NCBI GenBank assembly: GCA_013298125.1
Contig: JAAFJP010000026.1
Location: 1 to 64,000 of the forward strand
Source of the DNA: Cytophagales bacterium
GTDB taxonomy: Bacteria > Bacteroidota > Bacteroidia > Cytophagales > Spirosomataceae
Length of the DNA stretch: 64,000 bases
Reading direction: 5' to 3'
Below, in pieces: positions 26,012 to 33,826 of this stretch. The translations under genes and the position numbers were made by a program. The notes below the pieces were generated by a model. It worked only from the letters and a program-made list of their open reading frames with translations. It was not told the origin of the DNA and searched no databases. Numbering within the stretch: the stretch's first letter is position 1; each line of letters begins with the position of its first letter.

Positions 26012-27466
26012 TCAATACCCCACATTTTGCCTAAAGTTCAAATTTTGCTCTAAAGCAGATTGCGGAATTGGAAATAGTGTTTTGTATGATGCACTCTTTT
26101 TTGTTCTAACACTATTGGGTTCGTTAAATAAGCCAAAACGTATCAAATCTTGTCGAGCAAAGGCTTCCCAAAAAAACTCATGCTGTCTTTCGGTCAGAAT
26201 GTCATTTAATTTCAAGGTCTGGATAGGCTTAATTTTGGCTCTTTCTCTTATTTGATTGATGTAAATTAATGCCTCTGACGTTTTGCCCAATCTAAAAAGT
26301 GCCTCCGCTTTCATCAATAACACATCTGAGTATCGGAAAATTATATAGTCATTTTCGGCTTGTCCAGCGGGTGCATTTACATCAGGTTCATATTTGGGTA
26401 CTCTGATTCCATTGTATTCAGCATTGGCAAACAAAGAAATTCCTTTCGTAAAAGTCAAAGGATTTCCTGGTCTATCTTTTAGAGGAACACCTTTTGTACT
26501 TTTTTTGGGCCAAGTGAGGTTGCTGTATTGTACGCCTTCCCACAAGACAGATTTTCTGTAATCATTTTCTTCAAAGCTATCATACACATCGGCAATGGTA
26601 CAAAAGCCATTCCACGGACTTACAGCCAACTGATTGTAATGAAGAGTTCGCATGTAGAAATTATTGTTGGGCCAACCCAAATCAATTTTAGAGGAGAACA
26701 CTATTGGGAAAATGATTTCCTTGGATGTTTCGTTGTGAATCTTGAAATTATCGAAGTAATCAATGGACAATGCTCGACTTTTGACTTTATCAAGTACATT
26801 AATACATTCTTGCCACTTAGATTGCCCTGTGTAAGCCTCGGCATTCAAATAAATTTTTGCTAAAATTGCATAGGCTACGTCCTTATCCACTCTTCCGTAA
26901 GTGTTTAGCCCACCTTCTGGTAAATCGTTGATTGATTCGATTATTTCTTTCTCACAAAAGTTAAAAAGCTCTTTTCGAGTAACCTGCCTGACATCATCGG
27001 GGATGGGGGACTTGGTAATCAGTGGAACATTTCCGAAAGTATCCATTAAAATATAGTAATAAAAAGCCCTTAAAAGTCTTGCTTCGGCAATGAATTTTGA
27101 AGGCTTCTTATCTAACTGGTTGTACACATATAAGGCATTATTACTTGCAGCAACGCCTTCATAGAGCCAATTCCAGCAGTCTTCCATGTTTCCATCTTTT
27201 GCAAAAAAATCATGTTTAAAAAGTGTACCTGTATAATCAAATACATGGAGACTTGTTATAGCGGTTTCATTACTACTGACTTGAACTAAGTTCCAATACG
27301 CCCAAGTATAATTTCGGAGTTTTGAATACGCTGGCACGAGCGCTTTTAGGAGCGTTTCATCAGTGGTATAATAAGATTTTATTTGCTGTTCACTGAAAGG
27401 AGTTTCTTGTAAATCTGTACAAGAGAAAGACAATAATAAAAGTGAAATGATAGATGCCTTTTTCAT
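26012..27466 (-). CDS. SusD/RagB-family lipoprotein without a SusC partner
   Basis: A 484-residue SusD homologue. The lipobox SFSC places the acyl Cys at 16. The family features EARLLRAFYYYILMDTFGNVPLI, FRYSDVLLMKAEALFRLGK and a C-terminal RQHEFFWEAFARQDLIRFG are clear. SusD proteins normally follow a SusC gene, but here the upstream gene is a divergent cytochrome and no TonB-dependent receptor is close on this strand. The downstream gene encodes the giant T9SS protein. It may use a SusC elsewhere, or have been separated from its partner. Confidence 0.9.
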   Translation of the reverse strand: MKKASIISLLLLSFSCTDLQETPFSEQQIKSYYTTDETLLKALVPAYSKLRNYTWAYWNLVQVSSNETAITSLHVFDYTGTLFKHDFFAKDGNMEDCWNWLYEGVAASNNALYVYNQLDKKPSKFIAEARLLRAFYYYILMDTFGNVPLITKSPIPDDVRQVTRKELFNFCEKEIIESINDLPEGGLNTYGRVDKDVAYAILAKIYLNAEAYTGQSKWQECINVLDKVKSRALSIDYFDNFKIHNETSKEIIFPIVFSSKIDLGWPNNNFYMRTLHYNQLAVSPWNGFCTIADVYDSFEENDYRKSVLWEGVQYSNLTWPKKSTKGVPLKDRPGNPLTFTKGISLFANAEYNGIRVPKYEPDVNAPAGQAENDYIIFRYSDVLLMKAEALFRLGKTSEALIYINQIRERAKIKPIQTLKLNDILTERQHEFFWEAFARQDLIRFGLFNEPNSVRTKKSASYKTLFPIPQSALEQNLNFRQNVGY

Positions 27467-27619
27467 AGGAAAATTTGTTTATAATGGAGTTTAACTATTC
27501 ATTTATTTTTTTTGTTTTAGTCTGTAAATATGCTTTTCAATTTACACAATATTTTTCAATTTTAACTTATATTTCCTTGAAAATCAAAACAATACAATTT
27601 TCTATCAGTTTATCAATTT

Positions 27620-27985
27620 ATGAAACATTACAAATTTACATTCGCAATTATCATCTCAGGGTTAATGATTTTTTCTTGCAAGAAAAGTACCGTAAATCCT
27701 GTTGAAGAAGAGCTTATTATTCAAGACGGTTCAGTCGTAACTTTTAATAAAGACATCAAGCCGATGTTTATTTTAAAATGCTCACCATGCCATGCAGCGG
27801 GAGGAGATAGAAACAATAAATATGTAGAATATAATACTTCCAAAACGTTGATTACGGGTATTATTGGCAGGATAACAAAAGACGTTTCTGACCCACTTTT
27901 TATGCCCAAAAATGGAACGAAACTTAATAAAACAGAAATGGATTTGGTTAATAAGTGGATTAAAGAGGGGTTGTTGGAGAAGTAA
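27620..27985 (+). CDS. Small c-type cytochrome lipoprotein
   Basis: A 121-residue lipoprotein with acyl Cys20 (lipobox IFSC) and a single heme-c site CSPCH at residues 54-58. The probable distal Met ligand is in DPLFMPKNGTKL. The family resembles the small cytochrome-c-like domains of Bacteroidota that accept electrons from periplasmic dehydrogenases. No oxidase or dehydrogenase gene is adjacent, though a GMC dehydrogenase lies 8 kb away. It converges with the aldolase gene. Confidence 0.85.
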   Translation: MKHYKFTFAIIISGLMIFSCKKSTVNPVEEELIIQDGSVVTFNKDIKPMFILKCSPCHAAGGDRNNKYVEYNTSKTLITGIIGRITKDVSDPLFMPKNGTKLNKTEMDLVNKWIKEGLLEK

Positions 27986-27989
27986 AAAA

Positions 27990-28037
27990 GTTCGTCTGTA
28001 ATTTGTACAGAATTGAATGTATAAATTATAGACGAAC
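27990..28037. terminator. Bidirectional terminator-like inverted repeat
   Basis: Imperfect arms GTTCGTCTGTAATTTGTACA (from 27990) and TGTATAAATTATAGACGAAC (to 28037) lie between the convergent cytochrome and aldolase genes. Homopolymer A/T runs on the outer sides fit termination from either direction. Confidence 0.7.
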
Positions 28038-28065
28038 CGTAAAAATAAGTCGCTAAGACAAGTTC

Positions 28066-29052
28066 CTACCAAAACCTACCCCCTTGCCCCTCCCCCCCCA
28101 AAAGCCTAATCTTATCCATCACCACAGGCACGTAACGTTTTGAAACATAGGCATTTACGCCATTATCCATTACTGTATTTTTCCAGTCTTTGTGTTTGCG
28201 TTCAAACTGGGCTTCGTGACTTAGGTAGAATTCACGGGCAGCACTCGAACGTACAAAAAGACTCTCTGACGACCAGTTTACTTTGGTTACACCTGCCTTT
28301 GCGGCGGCGGCTAATTTATCAGAAGAAAGCCCTGTCGAACCGTGAAGGGCAATGCCAAAATCACGTCCAGTAATTTCACGAATTAATTTGATATTTTTCT
28401 CAACAGTAACGGGTGAAAAACCTGAATATCCATCGTCTGAGGTGAAACCGTGTTGTGTGCCTACCCCAGGAGCATACAAGTAAATTTCGCCTGGATATTT
28501 TTCTTCAACTGCCCCCAACAATCTACGAGATTCGTCTTCTGGGGTGATACCATCGTCCACAGCACTCTCCATTTCCAAAGTAACGGTTACGCCTGCCGCT
28601 TTGGCAATTTCTATTAATTGGCAAATATGTGCTACGTTTTCCTCCTCCGAAAGCTCAGAAGCATCTAAGGAAATGGTTGAAGCGTATGTCAGACCTTCTC
28701 CCGAAAGATTAATACCCTTGATAGCATTACCGAGGATATTCATCGTTTCAGGCCCTTTTATGTGGTCGGTATGATAAATAACGGGGACAGCTTTATATCT
28801 TTCAGAATTAGCAATAGCCTGAATATCAGCCAAATAACGTCTTAATCCTAAAATAGAATCAGTTGCTCCGAAGCTATGTCCTTTTAATTGCCAAAGACTG
28901 GTTTCGATAATAATGGGTGCATTCATCTGATACGCCGCTTCCAAACAATCGGTTATGGCAGCGTGGCTATCGGCATTGACCGCCAAAATCGCATATTGAT
29001 TTTGAAGAGCGTGCGTTAATAATTTTCTTGATTCAAGTGGAGTTAATAACAT
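28066..29052 (-). CDS. Class II (zinc) aldolase, fructose/tagatose-bisphosphate type
   Basis: A metal-dependent class II aldolase of 328 residues, cleaving a ketose (bis)phosphate to two three-carbon products. The N-terminal AVNADSHAAITDCLEAA corresponds to the first loop. IYHTDHIKG carries the zinc His. TLEMESAV is the middle acidic segment. GVGTQHGF and ALHGSTGLS hold further zinc His residues, and VTKVNWSSE is in the place of the phosphate-binding IxKINxxT. It is the last gene of a minus-strand operon with two aldehyde dehydrogenases and an alcohol dehydrogenase. The C-terminal codons run through an 8-base G tract (28092-28099), so the end of the frame is prone to slippage. Confidence 0.88.
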   Translation of the reverse strand: MLLTPLESRKLLTHALQNQYAILAVNADSHAAITDCLEAAYQMNAPIIIETSLWQLKGHSFGATDSILGLRRYLADIQAIANSERYKAVPVIYHTDHIKGPETMNILGNAIKGINLSGEGLTYASTISLDASELSEEENVAHICQLIEIAKAAGVTVTLEMESAVDDGITPEDESRRLLGAVEEKYPGEIYLYAPGVGTQHGFTSDDGYSGFSPVTVEKNIKLIREITGRDFGIALHGSTGLSSDKLAAAAKAGVTKVNWSSESLFVRSSAAREFYLSHEAQFERKHKDWKNTVMDNGVNAYVSKRYVPVVMDKIRLLGGEGQGGRFW

Positions 29053-29055
29053 CTT

Positions 29056-30531
29056 TTAAAACTCTATTTTAACGTGTTTTGTATTCAAATATTCAAAAAT
29101 AGCCTTACGAGAAAGCTCTACGCCATAACCAGAATCTTTCCATCCTGCATAAGGAGCGTAATTGGTATTCACTTTTCCGTTATTGATACAAACTGTACCC
29201 GCTTCCAATGCCTCCGCCAAACGGAAAGTTGTTGCCATATCTTTCGTAAAAGCATACGCCACTAAACCGTAATTGGTATCGTTGGCTTTGGCGATTGCTT
29301 CTTCCAAATTCTCAAAACTTTCTACTGGCACAACGGGTCCGAAAGTCTCTTCTTCCATCACAATCATGGTCGAATTACAATTATTCAAGATAGTTGGCAA
29401 GAAATAATTTCCTTTCTCGTATTGCTCTCCTTCTGGTTCTTTCCCACCTGTTACCAAAGTTGCTCCTTTCAATAAGGCATCTGCAATGTGTTCTTTGACT
29501 GTCTCAACGCCACTTTGTTGAACCATTGGTCCTAAATCAACCGAACCGTCTGTAACGCCATCACCAATTGACATTTTTTCAGCTTTGGCTTTCATAATCG
29601 AAACCAATTTAGCTTGTGCAGCTTTGGCAACATAGACACGGTTTACAGAGCTACAAGATTGTCCCATGTTACGGATTCCTTTGTAGATGATTACTTCTGC
29701 GGCTTGCTCTAAGTCAGCATCTTCGCACACAATTGCGGGGCATTGACCACCCAATTCTAAGGACACTTTGTTGAGGCTCGGTGCAAAAACTTCCATGATT
29801 CGTTTTCCTGTATTTGAAGAACCCGTCATGGCTACTTTTTTCACTAATTTGTGTCTCAATAAGCCTTCCCCGACTACTGAACCTTTACCCGTCAAGACGT
29901 TCACAACGCCCGCAGGAATCCCGCCTTCTGTCAATGCCACACAAAATGCCATTGGTGAAAGGGGGGTTTCGGTAGTAGGTTTCACGACCATCGTACAACC
30001 CGAAGCCAACGCTGGACCTAATTTCCAACTCAATAATGAAACGGGATAATTCCACGGTGTGATTAATGCACAAACTCCCACGGGTGAGTACTGAATCATC
30101 GAGCGTAAATTATTCGCCTCAGTTGGGCTGATTACGCCCTCAACTCTGATTCCTTCCTCGGCGTAATAATCCAAAGTATCACATGAACCAATGATTTCAG
30201 AGCGTGATTGGTTGAAAGGTTTTCCTTGTTCCAAAGCCATCAACATCCCGATTCTATCGGCTTGTGTACGTACATAGCCCGTAGCTTTTTCGATGATTGC
30301 TTTACGTTGGTATGCTGTCAGTTTCGACCATTTCGAGAATGCCGCTTGTGAGTTCTGTACAGCACTGTCCACGTCTTGCCCAGAGGCAGCCGCAATAGTT
30401 GCAATTACTTCGTTATTGGCAGGAGAATAGACTTTAAGTGTTTGGTTATCAGAAGAAGGCACTGATTCTCCGTTGATAAAAAGCCCCCAGTCTAACCCGA
30501 CCAAAGACTCTACTAATGTTGCGTTTTGCAT
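29056..30531 (-). CDS. NAD(P)-dependent aldehyde dehydrogenase (succinate-semialdehyde-dehydrogenase-like)
   Basis: A 491-residue aldehyde dehydrogenase. Visible motifs are the cofactor segment ITPWNYPVSLLSWKLGPALASGCTMVVKP, the Gly-rich AMTGSSNTGKRIME, the catalytic Glu in LELGGQCPAIV, and the catalytic Cys in MGQSCSSVNRVY. The overall pattern is closest to the succinate/glycolaldehyde semialdehyde group (GabD/AldA-like). It lies 3 bp upstream of the aldolase gene, so the two are translationally linked and the aldehyde made by the aldolase is a reasonable substrate. That link is inference. Confidence 0.88.
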   Translation of the reverse strand: MQNATLVESLVGLDWGLFINGESVPSSDNQTLKVYSPANNEVIATIAAASGQDVDSAVQNSQAAFSKWSKLTAYQRKAIIEKATGYVRTQADRIGMLMALEQGKPFNQSRSEIIGSCDTLDYYAEEGIRVEGVISPTEANNLRSMIQYSPVGVCALITPWNYPVSLLSWKLGPALASGCTMVVKPTTETPLSPMAFCVALTEGGIPAGVVNVLTGKGSVVGEGLLRHKLVKKVAMTGSSNTGKRIMEVFAPSLNKVSLELGGQCPAIVCEDADLEQAAEVIIYKGIRNMGQSCSSVNRVYVAKAAQAKLVSIMKAKAEKMSIGDGVTDGSVDLGPMVQQSGVETVKEHIADALLKGATLVTGGKEPEGEQYEKGNYFLPTILNNCNSTMIVMEEETFGPVVPVESFENLEEAIAKANDTNYGLVAYAFTKDMATTFRLAEALEAGTVCINNGKVNTNYAPYAGWKDSGYGVELSRKAIFEYLNTKHVKIEF

Positions 30532-30551
30532 ATTTTTTATTATTGCTGATG

Positions 30552-30838
30552 TTTTAGGTCACGGAGTTTCTCAGAGTATTTCACAGAGTTTCACTAAGAA
30601 GTCGTTTTAAAATGGATTTGAGGGAATGAGGTTACACAGAGAACCACAGAGAAAATAATAGAGAACCACTGAGAAAACACTCTCTAAGCTCTCAGAGGCT
30701 CTCTTTTTCAAACTCTGTGGTTCTCTGTGTGACCTCTACGACGACTAAACATTTTGCTCTGAATATATTTCAAAACAGTTTCTAAAAAAACTTTAAGAAA
30801 CTCTGTGAAAGACTCCATGTGACTTTGTGTCCTAAAAA
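30552..30838. repeat. Large nested inverted-repeat element inside the catabolic operon
   Basis: About 290 bp fill the gap between the aldehyde and alcohol dehydrogenase genes. Outer arms near 30552-30592 (TTTTAGGTCACGGAGTTTC) pair imperfectly with 30797-30838 (reading to GACTTTGTGTCCTAAAA). Inner arms near 30631 (GAGGTTACACAGAGAACCAC) pair with CTCTGTGGTTCTCTGTGTGA near 30712. CACAGAG words recur throughout. The right outer arm reaches the alcohol dehydrogenase stop codon. It may reduce read-through within the operon. Confidence 0.8.
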
Positions 30839-31891
30839 CTACTGTTGAGGTCTAATACAAACTTTCAAAGCCTCGCCCGACTGCATCAATCCGAAGGCTT
30901 CTGTGATTCTTGCTAATGGTAATTCGTGCGTAACGATTTTGTCTGATGGAAAACGTCCGCCTTCAATCAATGCTTTTGCCGCTTGGAAATCGCTCATTTT
31001 TTCAGAGAACGACCCACTGATTCTTAATTCTTTATAATGAACATGGTTGGCATTAAGCGTTGAAATCGGATTAGATTTTGGAAGACCTCCGAAGAATTCA
31101 ACTCGTCCACCTTTTCCAGCAATTTCCAAAGCATCTGCCTGTGCAGAAGCTACCGAAGCCGCCACAATCACGACATCAAAACCAAAACCATCAGTTAATT
31201 CTTGTGAAGTTGCATAATGACTTCCATCTTTATTTACTAAAATTGTTCCGTCAATATCAAACTGAGCCATTTGGTCTAAACGAGCCTGATTGACATCTAA
31301 CATAAACACTTTTTGAGCTCCCGAAGCCCTTGCAACCAAAGCGTGCATAATACCGATTGGACCTGAACCAATCACGGCTACGGTATCTTTTAGACCTATT
31401 TCCAAACGATTTTTTCCGTGAGCATTAATCACACAACCCAAGGGTTCTGCCAATGCCAAATGCTCAGAAGGCATATCTTCACGGACTTTAAATAATTGTC
31501 CACGGCTTACGGCTTTGGCAGGTACTTTCATGAATTCAGCAAATGCCCCATCATAATTATACGCCATCGTGGTACGGTTTGAACATAAATTCTCACGTCC
31601 TGCACGGCAATATTTACACTCTCCGCACGACAATACGATGTACATAACAACTCTATCTCCAACTTTCACATTGGCATTCGGAGCTTTTGATTCTACCACA
31701 CGTCCCACAAATTCATGTCCTAAAACTCTCGGTGGCTTGATGTTATGATGCCCGTGGTAGTAAATACGCATATCCGTACCACATACATTACAGGCTTCTA
31801 TTTGCAATAATACTTCACCATCCTCTAAGGTCGGCATGGCTACATCTTGTACTATTAATTGTTCTTTATCGTGAAAAACGGCTGCTTTCAT
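30839..31891 (-). CDS. Zinc-dependent alcohol/polyol dehydrogenase (MDR family)
   Basis: A medium-chain dehydrogenase oxidising an alcohol or polyol, or reducing the matching carbonyl. It has the catalytic zinc Cys in CNVCGTD, the GHE motif in RVLGHEFVGRVV, the structural zinc cluster CGECKYCRAGRENLC, and the nucleotide-binding segment VAVIGSGPIGIMHALVARASG. I choose ATG at 31891 (MKAAVFHDKEQ), which gives 350 residues. The longer frame begins inside a palindromic CCTCACCCC repeat and reads its translation as a false leader. It is the second gene of the operon started by the methylmalonate-semialdehyde dehydrogenase. The family includes sorbitol, threonine and L-iditol dehydrogenases, and I cannot separate these. 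Confidence 0.9.
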   Translation of the reverse strand: MKAAVFHDKEQLIVQDVAMPTLEDGEVLLQIEACNVCGTDMRIYYHGHHNIKPPRVLGHEFVGRVVESKAPNANVKVGDRVVMYIVLSCGECKYCRAGRENLCSNRTTMAYNYDGAFAEFMKVPAKAVSRGQLFKVREDMPSEHLALAEPLGCVINAHGKNRLEIGLKDTVAVIGSGPIGIMHALVARASGAQKVFMLDVNQARLDQMAQFDIDGTILVNKDGSHYATSQELTDGFGFDVVIVAASVASAQADALEIAGKGGRVEFFGGLPKSNPISTLNANHVHYKELRISGSFSEKMSDFQAAKALIEGGRFPSDKIVTHELPLARITEAFGLMQSGEALKVCIRPQQ

Positions 31892-31907
31892 TTTTATATT
31901 GATTTTC

Positions 31908-31997
31908 AACCTCACCCCCAGCCCCTCTCCTTCTGAGAGGGGAGCATTCGAGTCCAAAAACTCCCCTCTCAGAAGGAGAGGGGCTGGGGGTGAGGTT
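31908..31997. repeat. CCTCACCCC palindromic element, copy 1
   Basis: Arms of about 36 bp (beginning AACCTCACCCCCAGCCCCTC) pair almost perfectly around a 17-nt loop (31944-31960). It fills the gap between the alcohol dehydrogenase and the methylmalonate-semialdehyde dehydrogenase genes. A second copy lies at 35977-36070. I recall this as a very common Bacteroidota intergenic repeat. Confidence 0.92.
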
Positions 31998-32006
31998 ATT
32001 TTTATA

Positions 32007-33476
32007 CTAGCTCATCCAATTCTTACCAGCCGAAACTTCCCATTTAGTGGTAATTTTTTTTGTCTGTGTCCAAAAACGAATAGCGTCTTCGCCCGTGATG
32101 TCGCCTACGCCAAAACGAGAGTCATTCCAACCACCAAATGAGAAAGGCTCACGTGGTACAGGCACGCCTACGTTTACCCCAATCATACCTGCACTGGCAC
32201 GTTCAGAGAAATATCTTGCTGTACCTCCGTTACTCGTATAAATAGCGGCTGCATTTCCATAAGGATTGGCATTTTCGATAACAAGAGCTTCGTCTAATGA
32301 ATCAACACGAACAACCGAAAGTACGGGTCCAAATATTTCGTCACAAGCACATTCATCACTTGCCATAACGCCATCAATCAGGGTTGGACCAACATAATAC
32401 CCATTTTCTTTTCCTTCAACTACCACATTACGACCATCCACTAATAATTTTGCTCCATTAGCCTCAGCACGAGTAATGTAGCCTTCGATACGCTCTTTGG
32501 CAACGGGACTAATTACCGCTCCCATGTCGATTCCTGTACGAATGGCTGCGATTTCGACTTGTATTTTTTCTAAAATTGGTTCGCTACCTTTCACCATCAA
32601 CAACACACTGGCAGCCATACAACGTTGTCCTGCACAACCATTTGCCGAAGCCACTACGTTTTTGGCAGTCAATTCAGGGTCAGCATCTGGCATAACTACC
32701 AAGTGATTTTTTGCTCCACCCATTGCCAAAACACGCTTTCCAGACAATGTTCCTTTTTCATAAACGTATTTAGCAATTTTTGAAGAACCCACAAAACCTA
32801 CCGCTTTTACGGCTAAATTTTCTAATAATAAATTCACGGCATCTTTATCACCATGAACTACATTAAATGCACCGTCTGGCAAACCCGCTTTGGTTAATAA
32901 TTCTCCTAATTTTACGGGTGTCAATGGTACTTGCTCAGAGGCTTTCAAGATAAAAGAATTCCCACACGCCAAGGCAATCGGGAACATCCACATCGGTACC
33001 ATGGCAGGGAAGTTGAAAGGGGTAATACCGACAACCACACCCAAAGGAAAACGCTTCGTCTGACAATCAACTCCTGAACTTACTTCCACCATTTGCTGAC
33101 CTAAAATCTGTGGTAAAGAAGTGGCATATTCTACTACTTCTATTCCTTTTTCAATTTCAGCTTTTGCTTCTGCGACTGTTTTACCGTTCTCTGCCGCACA
33201 TAAAGCTGACAGTTCAGCCATATTTTCTTCTACCAATTGCTTGAATTTAAAAAGCACCTGCACACGATTTTTCACTGAGGTATTTCCCCAAACTTTAAAA
33301 CCTTGTTGGGCAGCTTCTATGGCTGCATCAATAGTAGATTCAGTAGCAAGTGACACAGAACCGATGATTTCACCATTCCAAGGAGAATAAACATCATGTG
33401 TTCTTTCATGAACAGTTGGGAAAGGTTTTCCACCAATATAATGAGCTGTGGTGGTGATGTCGAGAGTTGTTTCCAT
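32007..33476 (-). CDS. mmsA: CoA-acylating methylmalonate-semialdehyde dehydrogenase
   Basis: An aldehyde dehydrogenase of the MmsA/IolA type, converting malonate or methylmalonate semialdehyde with CoA and NAD to acetyl- or propionyl-CoA. The family signature is plain: GITPFNFPAMVPMWMFPIALACGNSFILKASEQVPLTP, then VGSSKIAKYVYEKG, then catalytic Cys286 in NGCAGQRCMAAS. The later FSFGGWNDSRFGVGDITGEDAIRFWTQTKKIT is nearly diagnostic. This enzyme ends valine, inositol and some sugar-acid pathways. It is the first gene of a four-gene minus-strand operon. A perfect 20-bp palindromic operator and a conserved promoter box lie 45-80 bp upstream, and the same module precedes the PfkB kinase at 51.5 kb. 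Confidence 0.92.
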   Translation of the reverse strand: METTLDITTTAHYIGGKPFPTVHERTHDVYSPWNGEIIGSVSLATESTIDAAIEAAQQGFKVWGNTSVKNRVQVLFKFKQLVEENMAELSALCAAENGKTVAEAKAEIEKGIEVVEYATSLPQILGQQMVEVSSGVDCQTKRFPLGVVVGITPFNFPAMVPMWMFPIALACGNSFILKASEQVPLTPVKLGELLTKAGLPDGAFNVVHGDKDAVNLLLENLAVKAVGFVGSSKIAKYVYEKGTLSGKRVLAMGGAKNHLVVMPDADPELTAKNVVASANGCAGQRCMAASVLLMVKGSEPILEKIQVEIAAIRTGIDMGAVISPVAKERIEGYITRAEANGAKLLVDGRNVVVEGKENGYYVGPTLIDGVMASDECACDEIFGPVLSVVRVDSLDEALVIENANPYGNAAAIYTSNGGTARYFSERASAGMIGVNVGVPVPREPFSFGGWNDSRFGVGDITGEDAIRFWTQTKKITTKWEVSAGKNWMS

Positions 33477-33520
33477 TGTCTGATTTTAACGGATTTCTTG
33501 GCTTAACAAATTTGATGATG

Positions 33521-33528
33521 TAAAATTA
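33521..33528 (-). promoter_or_regulatory. Conserved -7-like box of mmsA
   Basis: The minus strand reads TAATTTTACATCATCAAATT starting here. The TAATTTTA box lies exactly 9 nt after the operator core, as in the copy at 51441-51448. It is two steps from the Bacteroidota consensus (TAnnTTTG), so its role as a -7 element is inferred from conservation. Confidence 0.6.
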
Positions 33529-33535
33529 ATAATTT

Positions 33536-33555
33536 CAACTTGTATATACAAGTTG
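33536..33555. promoter_or_regulatory. Perfect palindromic operator upstream of mmsA
   Basis: CAACTTGTATATACAAGTTG is a perfect 20-bp palindrome. It has the form of operators bound by GntR-family (HutC/TreR-type) repressors. No such regulator gene is in the window. The 16-bp core ACTTGTATATACAAGT recurs at 51416. Confidence 0.8.
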
Positions 33556-33589
33556 ATTTGGAAATATTTTTCAGTATATTTAAAATCTA

Positions 33590-33728
33590 TAAGTACCCGT
33601 TTGAAAATACTTTATGTTATTCTTGTCATGTTGAACGTAGTGAAACATCTGTTTGAATACTACGACATCAGATGTTTCACTACGTTCAACATGACAAATA
33701 CCATAAACTAAATACTAACGGGTACTTA
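33590..33728. repeat. TCATGTTGAAC-type nested inverted repeat
   Basis: Perfect 28-bp inner arms (33624-33651 and 33669-33696, containing TCATGTTGAACGTAGTGAAA) lie inside outer arms AAGTACCCGT and ACGGGTACTT. The inner arm is a repeat type that I recall from many Bacteroidota genomes. It separates the mmsA operator region from the next gene, 33827. Confidence 0.9.
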
Positions 33729-33826
33729 CATAGAATAGCAATGTAACCAAGTCCCTCAGCGTTTCAATGAAAAGTGTTCATCTTGTTCTTTGCAAAATCT
33801 TATTTTCAAAAAATCTTATCACTACC

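Noticed and set aside
27475-27705. 76-residue frame upstream of the cytochrome, perhaps a SusC remnant for the orphan SusD
   Set aside because: It is low-complexity AT-rich sequence with no SusC or other motif and overlaps the cytochrome start.
31892-31957. N-terminal extension of the alcohol dehydrogenase (MDSNAPLSEGEGLGVR...)
   Set aside because: It is the translation of the CCTCACCCC palindrome. The family starts at MKAAVF, position 31891.
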